From Chloroflexota bacterium (GTDB taxonomy: Bacteria; Chloroflexota; Anaerolineae; Anaerolineales; DRMV01), in assembly GCA_013153335.1 (NCBI GenBank), contig JAADEP010000047.1, positions 1 to 21,016 of the forward strand: DNA of 21,016 bases, given 5' to 3'. The first letter of the stretch is position 1; every line of letters begins with the position of its first letter. Both the position numbers and the translations under genes were made by a program. The notes under the pieces were generated by a model. The model made no database searches. It saw only the letters and a program-made list of their open reading frames with translations, and was not told the DNA's origin. Below are positions 15,651 to 21,016 of this stretch, piece after piece.

Positions 15651-18005
15651 ATGACCCAGTTCAAACCGTTTCGCCGAGTAGCCGTCCTAGGCGCCGGTGT
15701 GATGGGCTCGCAAATCGCGGCCCTGCTGGCCAGTGTCGGACTCCAGGTCGATTTGCTGGACATCCCGGCCGAGGGCGAAAACAAAAACGCGATTGTCGAA
15801 GCGGGCTTCAAGCGATTGCGCAAAATGAAGCCCACGCCCTTTTATTCGCCCAAAGCCGCGCGGCGCATCCGCCTGGGCAACTTCGAAGAACATTGGGACC
15901 GGCTGCGAGAAGCAGATTGGATCATCGAAGCTGTCATTGAACGCCTCGACGTCAAGCGCGACCTCATGGCCAAGGTAGAAAAGGTGGCGCGGCGCGACGC
16001 GGTTATCTCGACCAACACCAGCGGCTTGCCCCTGCACCAAATTATTCAAGGTCGCCGGCTTCCCTTCCGGCGTCGCTTTTTGGGCACCCACTTCTTCAAT
16101 CCTCCGCGCTACCTCAAGCTGCTGGAGCTGATTCCCACCAAAGACACGCGGCAAGACGTGCTGCAACGCATGGCTTGGTTTGGCCGGATGGTATTGGGCA
16201 AGGGCATTGTCATCGCGAAGGATACGCCCAACTTCATCGCCAACCGTATCGGCGTGTTCACCTTGATGCACGCGGTTCGGGCCGCGCTCGAGGGCGAATA
16301 CACCATCCCCGAGATTGATTTGCTCACGGGCAAGCTCATCGGCCGCCCCAAAAGCGCGACCTTCCGCACTGCGGACCTCGTAGGTCTTGACACGTTGCTC
16401 CACGTTCTGCGCAATTTGTACGAAAACGTGCCCCACGACGAAAGCCGCGAGATGTTCAAACCGCCCGAGCCTCTCGTTCGGATGGTGGAAAAAGGCTTGT
16501 TGGGCGATAAGGTCAAGGCCGGTTTCTACAAGAAGATGCCCAACGGCGAAATTTGGGTGATCAACTTTGAGACCCTGGAATATGAACCGCCCAAAGAGCC
16601 CGACTTGCCTGGCCTGGAAGAATACAAAAAGATTCGGGATCTGGACGAGCGCTTGCGCGCGCTCTACGAAGACCAGGGGCGCATTGGCGCGTTTCTACGT
16701 TCGCACTTTCTTACATCCATGGCCTATAGCGCGCGGCGCATCCCCGAGATCACCGAACGCCCTGCGGACGTAGATCGGGCCATGCGTTGGGGCTTCGGCT
16801 GGACGTACGGTCCCTTCCAAACGTGGGACGCGTTAGGATTCGAACGGGTGATTGCGGATATGCAGGCAGCTGGCGAAACGCTGCCCGAATGGGTTACGCA
16901 GGAAATGCCCGAGAAAGGCGCGAAGTCCTTCTACGTGGGCTTTGGCCCCGAGCAAAAGTCGTACGTCTACGGCCAGGGCTACCAGGACGACGCACCACCT
17001 CCAGATGAGATTCCGTTGGCGTATTTCTTGCGCCAAAAAGACCGCCACATTTGGTCTAATTCGGAAGTAACCTTGGTGGACCTCGGCGACGGGGTCGCGC
17101 TGATGGAATTCCACTCCAAAGGCAACACCCTGGGCCGTACGGTCATTGAGGGCTTGCACAAGTCCATGGACATTGTGGGCGACGGCGACTTCCGCGGGTT
17201 GGTTATCGCGAACGACGGTGAGAACTTCAGCTTGGGCGCGAATCTGCTCGAAATCCTCATGTCCATGGACAATTTGGACGAAGTCGTCAAAGAGTTTCAA
17301 CAGACCATGCAGCGCATCCGCTACTTCCACAAGCCTATCGTGGTCGCGGTGCATGGCCGCGTGCTGGGCGGAGGTGTCGAGCTGATGATGGCTTCGCCCC
17401 ACCCCGTGGCCGCGGCCGAAAGCTACATCGGGCTGGTGGAAATGGGCGTAGGCCTGATCCCAGCCGGTACGGGCACGACGCGAATGGTGGCCTGGGCGGC
17501 GGAATCGGCCGCGAACGAACGGCCCAACGAGGTGCAGACCTTTTTGGCCAAGGCGTTCGAGCAAATCGCAATGGCCAAGGTCGCTATGAGCGCGGTAGAA
17601 GCCCAAGAAATGGGCTACCTGCCCCAAGGCGCGGTCATTGTCACCAACGCCGACCGACGGGTTTATGTAGCCAAACAAGAGGTTATCCGGCTGTATGAGG
17701 AAGGCTACACACCGCCGCCCTATCGCAACGCGATTTATGTCTTGGGCCCTGATGCCCGGGCCGCGTTTATGTCCATGGCTTATAACCTGAAGGAAGGCCG
17801 GTTCATCACCGAATACGAGTATTACCTGGCGGAACGTTTGGCCTTTGCCATGACCGGCGGCGACCTGGTGACCGGTCCATCCTATCTCAGCGAAGATCAG
17901 CTGCTGGATCTGGAGCGCCGGGTCTTCCTGGAGCTCGCGCATCAACCCAAGACGCAAGAGCGGATGTGGCACATTCTGAAGCACCGCAAACCGCTGCGTA
18001 ACTGA
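15651..18005 (+). CDS. fadN: 3-hydroxyacyl-CoA dehydrogenase / enoyl-CoA hydratase fusion (FadN type)
   Basis: This 784-aa bifunctional enzyme hydrates trans-2-enoyl-CoA and oxidises L-3-hydroxyacyl-CoA with NAD. The dehydrogenase comes first: Rossmann VAVLGAGVMGSQ (10-21), NTSGLPL, catalytic H147 and E159 (GTHFFNPPRYLKLLEL), then the helical 3HCDH C-domains (about 190-400). The crotonase domain follows (about 470-690): oxyanion-hole segment FSLGAN (526-531), E577 in LGGGVEL and E597 in GLVEMGVGLIP, spaced 20 residues apart as the two catalytic Glu of enoyl-CoA hydratases. This order is that of Bacillus FadN, the reverse of E. coli FadB. GGAGG at 15640-15644 precedes the ATG by 6 nt. A long minus-strand open frame opposite its second half is a shadow. 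Confidence 0.94.
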   Translation: MTQFKPFRRVAVLGAGVMGSQIAALLASVGLQVDLLDIPAEGENKNAIVEAGFKRLRKMKPTPFYSPKAARRIRLGNFEEHWDRLREADWIIEAVIERLDVKRDLMAKVEKVARRDAVISTNTSGLPLHQIIQGRRLPFRRRFLGTHFFNPPRYLKLLELIPTKDTRQDVLQRMAWFGRMVLGKGIVIAKDTPNFIANRIGVFTLMHAVRAALEGEYTIPEIDLLTGKLIGRPKSATFRTADLVGLDTLLHVLRNLYENVPHDESREMFKPPEPLVRMVEKGLLGDKVKAGFYKKMPNGEIWVINFETLEYEPPKEPDLPGLEEYKKIRDLDERLRALYEDQGRIGAFLRSHFLTSMAYSARRIPEITERPADVDRAMRWGFGWTYGPFQTWDALGFERVIADMQAAGETLPEWVTQEMPEKGAKSFYVGFGPEQKSYVYGQGYQDDAPPPDEIPLAYFLRQKDRHIWSNSEVTLVDLGDGVALMEFHSKGNTLGRTVIEGLHKSMDIVGDGDFRGLVIANDGENFSLGANLLEILMSMDNLDEVVKEFQQTMQRIRYFHKPIVVAVHGRVLGGGVELMMASPHPVAAAESYIGLVEMGVGLIPAGTGTTRMVAWAAESAANERPNEVQTFLAKAFEQIAMAKVAMSAVEAQEMGYLPQGAVIVTNADRRVYVAKQEVIRLYEEGYTPPPYRNAIYVLGPDARAAFMSMAYNLKEGRFITEYEYYLAERLAFAMTGGDLVTGPSYLSEDQLLDLERRVFLELAHQPKTQERMWHILKHRKPLRN

Positions 18006-18006
18006 A

Positions 18007-18099
18007 CCTTCGCGGCGAGCGGGGAACGTCCAGTCCACGAAAATGGTTGACAGCGCGTTCCCCGCTCCCGTCCTGCTCTGTGCTGAATGCTGACGAAGG
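18007..18099 (+). repeat. Structured intergenic element 2 (inverted arms reaching the thiolase ribosome binding site)
   Basis: GAGCGGGGAACG (18017-18028) is an exact 12-bp complement of CGTTCCCCGCTC (18056-18067). Outside it, CCTTCG (18007-18012), one base after the fadN stop, pairs with CGAAGG (18094-18099), which contains the first four bases of the thiolase Shine-Dalgarno AAGGAGG (18096-18102). The fold could hide the ribosome binding site or protect the mRNA between genes. No T-run follows, so it is not a standard terminator. Confidence 0.55.
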
Positions 18100-18107
18100 A
18101 GGACACC

Positions 18108-19298
18108 ATGAGCCGACCTGCCGTTTACATCGTGAGCGCGGTACGCACCGCGGTGGGGCGTGCGAAAAAGGGCACTCTGCGCAACTATCGCCCGGAAGAA
18201 CTGGGCGCGATCGTGGTCCGTGAGGCCGTCCGCCGTGTTCCAGGCCTCGAGCCCGAGATGGTCGACGATGTGATCATCGGCTGCGCGTTCCCCGAAGGGC
18301 CTCAAGGCCTGAACATGGGGCGCATCATCGCGCAGCGGGCTGGGCTGCCGGTTTCGGTGCCGGGTGCGACCTTCAACCGCTTTTGCTCCTCGGGCTTGCA
18401 AACCATCGCGACCGCGGCCCACGCCATCGCGTTCGGCGATGCCGATATCATCGTCGCGGGCGGCGTCGAGAGCATGAGCCGGGTCCCCATGACAGGCTTT
18501 TATTACAGCCCGCATCCTGAAATCGCGGAGGAATTCCCGCAGGCCTACATCAGCATGGGCAACACGGCAGAAAACGTGGCTGAGATGTATGGGATTACGC
18601 GCGAAGAGCAAGACGCGTTCGCACTACGGTCCCATCGCCGCGCGATCGCAGCCATTGACGCGGGCAAGTTCGAGGAGGAAATTGTGCCCGTGCCCGTACG
18701 AGAGCGGCTCGTCGACGAGTTCGGCAACGAGATCGTGATTGAGACCGAATTTAAAGTGGACGAGAGCCCGCGCCGCGACACAAGCATGGAGGCTTTAGCA
18801 CGGCTCAAGCCTGTGTTCCGCGTGGGGGGCACGGTGACCGCGGGCAATTCGTCGCCTATGAACGACGGCGCGGCTGCAACCGTGGTCATGAGCGAACGCA
18901 TGGTCAAACAACTCGGGCTTGAGCCCATGGCCCGGTTTGTAGGCTATGCGGTCGCGGGGGTGCCTCCGGAGATCATGGGCATTGGCCCGGTCAAGGCGGT
19001 GCCCAAGGTGCTCGAGCGCACAGGCCTCACCCTCGACGACATCGAGCTCATCGAACTCAACGAGGCTTTCGCCGCACAAGCTATCGCGGTCATCCGTGAA
19101 CTCGGGCTAAACGAAGACATCACCAACGTCAACGGCGGCGCGATCGCCCTGGGGCACCCCTTGGGCGCGACCGGTGCGAAACTGACCGCGACCCTGCTGC
19201 ACGAAATGCCACGTCGCAAAGCGCGTTACGGCATGGTCACCATGTGCATCGGCGGTGGCATGGGCGCGGCCGGCATTTTCGAAAATTTGCGTGCCTAG
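18108..19298 (+). CDS. fadA: Acetyl-CoA acyltransferase (3-ketoacyl-CoA thiolase)
   Basis: This 396-aa thiolase cleaves 3-ketoacyl-CoA with CoA, releasing acetyl-CoA and a shortened acyl-CoA. It carries the nucleophile C93 in NRFCSSGLQ, NEAFAAQ in the second half, H350 in GGAIALGHPLGATGA and the second cysteine C380 in TMCIGGGMG, so all four thiolase active-site blocks are intact. The length is standard. ATG at 18108 is preferred over the in-frame ATG at 18087 because AAGGAGG (18096-18102) lies 5 nt upstream and MSRPAVYIVSAVRT is the normal family start. A role in beta-oxidation, and not acetoacetyl-CoA synthesis, is inferred from its position after the FadN-type enzyme. Confidence 0.94.
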   Translation: MSRPAVYIVSAVRTAVGRAKKGTLRNYRPEELGAIVVREAVRRVPGLEPEMVDDVIIGCAFPEGPQGLNMGRIIAQRAGLPVSVPGATFNRFCSSGLQTIATAAHAIAFGDADIIVAGGVESMSRVPMTGFYYSPHPEIAEEFPQAYISMGNTAENVAEMYGITREEQDAFALRSHRRAIAAIDAGKFEEEIVPVPVRERLVDEFGNEIVIETEFKVDESPRRDTSMEALARLKPVFRVGGTVTAGNSSPMNDGAAATVVMSERMVKQLGLEPMARFVGYAVAGVPPEIMGIGPVKAVPKVLERTGLTLDDIELIELNEAFAAQAIAVIRELGLNEDITNVNGGAIALGHPLGATGAKLTATLLHEMPRRKARYGMVTMCIGGGMGAAGIFENLRA

Positions 19299-19400
19299 AT
19301 AGCAGGGGGCAGAAGCGAGCAGCGGGAAGAAAGTTTGGTTAGAAGACGGCAAGAAGCCTTCCCGCCCCTCGCGCCCTGCTCCTTACTCTCTCTGCTATCT
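19297..19400 (+). repeat. Structured intergenic element 3 (inverted arms between thiolase and acyl-CoA dehydrogenase)
   Basis: AGATAGCAG (19297-19305), which overlaps the thiolase TAG, is the exact complement of CTGCTATCT (19392-19400). Inside it GAGCAG (19317-19322) pairs with CTGCTC (19376-19381), and GCGGGAAG (19322-19329, sharing its first base with GAGCAG) pairs with CTTCCCGC (19358-19365). The result is an imperfect long hairpin with a purine-rich left half and a pyrimidine-rich right half. It ends about 10 nt before the AGGAGG of the next gene. Same design as elements 1 and 2. Confidence 0.55.
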
Positions 19401-19420
19401 CTACCCTGCAGGAGGTTCTT

Positions 19421-20554
19421 ATGCTCGACTTCGAACTTACGCAAGAACAACGGATGTTGCGCGACCTCGCGCACGAATTCGCGGAGAAAGAGGTCAAACC
19501 TGTCGCGGCCCATTACGATGAGACCGCCGAGTTCCCCTGGCCGATTATTGAAAAAGCCATCGACTACGGCTTGTTCAGCCCCAACATCCCTGAGGAATAC
19601 GGTGGGCCGGGCATGAGCTTGTTCGAAGAAGTGCTTCTGGCCGAAGAACTGGGTTGGGCCTGCACCGGTATCGGCACCGCGCTCGGTGTGAACTCGTTAG
19701 CCGCGCTACCCATCATCCTCTTTGGCACGCCTGAGCAAAAGGAAAAATACCTCACCCGCATGGCCGAAGGGACCTTGGGCGCGTATGCGCTGACCGAGCC
19801 GGACGCGGGTTCGGACGTAGCGGCTATCCGCAGCACCGCGGTCAAGAAGGGCGACGTCTATGTGCTCAACGGCACCAAGATGTGGATCAGCAACGCGACG
19901 GTCGCGGACATCTTCGTGGTCTTTGCGCGCACCGATCAAGATCGCTACGGCGGCATTTCCGCATTCATCGTGGAAAAGGAATGGGGCGTGCAAGTTGGGA
20001 ATCCCATCCCCAAGATGGGGCAAAAGGCGTCACCTGCAGCCGAAGTGGTGCTCAAAGACGTTGAAGTGCCCGCGGAAAACCTGCTCGGGCAAGAGGGCAT
20101 GGGCTTTCTGATGGCCATGCAGGTCTTTGATTCGTCCCGGGTGACCGTATCCGCGAGCGCATTAGGGCTCGCGCGCCGGGCTTTTGAAGAAGCCTTGGCA
20201 TACGCCAAGACGCGCGTCACCTTTGGGAAACCCATCATTCAACACCAAGCCATTGGCTTCAAGCTAGCCGACATGGCCATGGAGATCGAGGCTGCGCGGC
20301 TGCTCATCTGGAAGGCCGCTTGGCTCAAAGATCGGGGCAAGCGCAACACCATGTACGCGGCCTACTCCAAGGCCTTTACCGCGGACATGGCCATGCGCGC
20401 GGCCACCGAAGCGGTCCAAATCTTTGGCGGCTACGGCTACAGCAAAGAATATCCCGTCGAAAAGCTCATGCGCGATGCCAAACTCTTCCAAATCTACGAA
20501 GGCACCAGCGAAATCCAACGCTACATCATCGCGCGCGAGCTCAGCCGCGGCTAA
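19421..20554 (+). CDS. acd: Acyl-CoA dehydrogenase
   Basis: This 377-aa FAD enzyme makes the trans-2 double bond in acyl-CoA and passes electrons to electron-transfer flavoprotein. It has the family signatures YALTEPDAGSD (about 125-135), with flavin and substrate contacts, and GYGYSKEYPVEKLMRDAKLFQ followed by IYEGTSEIQR. The Glu in YEGT (E360) corresponds to catalytic E376 of medium-chain dehydrogenase, so it groups with the short/medium/butyryl-type enzymes and not with isovaleryl- or long-chain ones, which carry the base elsewhere. AGGAGG at 19410-19415 lies 5 nt before the ATG. It is the last gene of the operon, and a strong hairpin follows. No etfAB is in view. The chain-length preference cannot be read from the sequence. 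Confidence 0.94.
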   Translation: MLDFELTQEQRMLRDLAHEFAEKEVKPVAAHYDETAEFPWPIIEKAIDYGLFSPNIPEEYGGPGMSLFEEVLLAEELGWACTGIGTALGVNSLAALPIILFGTPEQKEKYLTRMAEGTLGAYALTEPDAGSDVAAIRSTAVKKGDVYVLNGTKMWISNATVADIFVVFARTDQDRYGGISAFIVEKEWGVQVGNPIPKMGQKASPAAEVVLKDVEVPAENLLGQEGMGFLMAMQVFDSSRVTVSASALGLARRAFEEALAYAKTRVTFGKPIIQHQAIGFKLADMAMEIEAARLLIWKAAWLKDRGKRNTMYAAYSKAFTADMAMRAATEAVQIFGGYGYSKEYPVEKLMRDAKLFQIYEGTSEIQRYIIARELSRG

Positions 20555-20565
20555 CCTGCGCCACC

Positions 20566-20613
20566 CTCCGGGCCCTGGCCTGGTCTGGTCGCCAACCAGG
20601 CCAGGGCTCGGAG
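20566..20613 (+). terminator. Strong hairpin after the beta-oxidation operon
   Basis: Bases 20566-20584 and 20595-20613 form a 19-bp stem with a single G-T pair and a 10-base loop, starting 12 bases after the acyl-CoA dehydrogenase stop. The stem is very GC-rich. What follows (CTTCATCCCTTCTGG) is pyrimidine-rich but has no real T-run, so the hairpin may act as a weak intrinsic terminator, a Rho-assisted one, or a 3'-end stabiliser. Confidence 0.65.
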
Positions 20614-20810
20614 CTTCATCCCTTCTGGAATGTCATCCTGTTGTATCGTCTCGTTTTGCCCTTTGCAGCAGACGAACAGGGCTATTAGTCAAGCCCAATT
20701 CTCCATAGAAATACCGTTAGAACTCACGCACATGTGCCCCTAAGCAGGAAGCTGCTCTCAAGCCGCTGGGGACTATGTTGCCCCAAGCGCGCGAGGCCTC
20801 GGCCGCGGCA
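20614..20810. other. Non-coding gap, less GC-rich than its surroundings
   Basis: Between the hairpin and the menD promoter I find no gene, tRNA or known riboswitch. The stretch is clearly less GC-rich than the genes around it. It holds a 10-bp palindrome GCACATGTGC (20728-20737), a small stem AGCAG-GAAG-CTGCT (20743-20756), and GGGG/CCCC arms around 20768-20784. The minus-strand open frame across it overlaps menD and has no family resemblance. A small RNA or a menD leader regulator is possible but unsupported. Confidence 0.35.
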
Positions 20811-20819
20811 TGGTATCAT
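20811..20819 (+). promoter_or_regulatory. Extended -10 promoter element of menD (TGGTATCAT)
   Basis: TGG-TATCAT matches the extended -10 with one change in the hexamer and lies 60 nt before the menD ATG. No -35 is recognisable. It follows the pattern of the other four elements in this window. Being the least perfect match, it is the least certain. Confidence 0.4.
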
Positions 20820-20879
20820 CGGGGTACCGGGGCTGTGCGCCCGGGCTTGAGTTCGTATCCCAAGGATGGTCGTGCACGG

Positions 20880-21016
20880 ATGCCGCACGAGGCGCCCTTT
20901 CCCAACCGCAATGCGTTGTGGGCCGCGCTCTTGGTCGACGAATGGGCCCGCCTGGGCCTGCGCCATGTCGCGCTCGGGCCGGGCTCGCGCAACACGCCCC
21001 TGGCCGTCGCGTTCCA
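20880..21016 (+). CDS. menD: MenD, SEPHCHC synthase (partial, 5' end only)
   Basis: The window ends after 45 codons. The visible part, FPNRNALWAALLVDEWARLG followed by LRHVALGPGSRNTPLAVAF, is the characteristic start of 2-succinyl-5-enolpyruvyl-6-hydroxy-3-cyclohexene-1-carboxylate synthase, including the PGSRxTPLA segment of the thiamine-diphosphate enzyme's N-terminal domain. It condenses isochorismate and 2-oxoglutarate in menaquinone synthesis, so the organism probably uses menaquinone. ATG at 20880 puts NRNALW at the normal distance from the start. An in-frame GTG at 20835 exists but lies only about 9 nt after the predicted transcription start. The Shine-Dalgarno is poor (AAGG, 14 nt away). 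Confidence 0.88.
   Translation, partial: MPHEAPFPNRNALWAALLVDEWARLGLRHVALGPGSRNTPLAVAF

Noticed and set aside
18047..18052. TTGACA in the fadN-fadA spacer as a -35 box
   Set aside because: No -10-like hexamer 16-18 nt downstream (sequence there is GC-rich), and it lies in the loop of the hairpin.
16833..18611. 592-codon minus-strand open frame
   Set aside because: Exactly opposite the fadN and fadA coding sequences; composition typical of a GC-rich antisense frame.
20724..20966. 80-codon minus-strand open frame before menD
   Set aside because: Overlaps the clear menD start in antisense and shows no known motif.

Overview
The window is GC-rich bacterial chromosome with tightly packed genes, many 4-bp ATGA stop/start overlaps and clear Shine-Dalgarno sites. 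The gene set suggests a menaquinone-using, fatty-acid-oxidising bacterium with peptidoglycan and FtsA-based division: a split archaeal-type methylmalonyl-CoA mutase, a NurA nuclease, an M16-like protein, FadN-type beta-oxidation genes and menD. I lean towards a Chloroflexota (Anaerolineae-like) organism, but that is inference from gene content without any database search. There are 15 protein genes, two of them cut by the window edges. I see no rRNA, tRNA, CRISPR array or insertion sequence.

Layout. (1) 1-1364, minus: a dual-specificity phosphatase followed by a SAM-dependent methyltransferase that starts with GTG and runs off the left edge. (2) 1490-7666, plus: GDP-L-fucose synthase, an ABC-2 polysaccharide-export permease (GTG start), a zinc-site-less M16 peptidase homologue, hisG, a NurA-domain nuclease and a small HAS-barrel-like protein. 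(3) 7686-13313, minus: ddl, ftsQ, ftsA, a histidine phosphatase and the methylmalonyl-CoA mutase catalytic subunit, probably one operon read from a promoter near 13365. (4) 13594-20554, plus: long-chain acyl-CoA synthetase, a 3-hydroxyacyl-CoA dehydrogenase/enoyl-CoA hydratase fusion, thiolase and acyl-CoA dehydrogenase, which together make a complete beta-oxidation cycle, closed by a 19-bp hairpin. (5) 20880-21016, plus: the start of menD.

How the genes work together. Block 4 activates a fatty acid (FadD), introduces the double bond (acyl-CoA dehydrogenase), hydrates and oxidises (fusion protein) and cleaves (thiolase). Odd-chain products give propionyl-CoA, whose usual route passes through the mutase of block 3. 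Electrons from the dehydrogenase would normally enter a quinone pool, and menD makes menaquinone. Block 3 couples D-Ala-D-Ala supply to the divisome proteins FtsQ and FtsA. Block 2 links cell-surface sugar synthesis and export to an apparently unrelated his/nuclease set.

Most notable: the three spacers inside the beta-oxidation operon all have the same design (inverted arms starting at the stop codon and ending at or near the next ribosome binding site, partly built from degenerate 7-nt units). NurA is paired with a HAS-barrel-like protein that has no HerA ATPase domain. The M16 protein has lost all three residues of HxxEH. Five transcription starts share an extended -10 (TGN plus TATAAT-like) with no recognisable -35.
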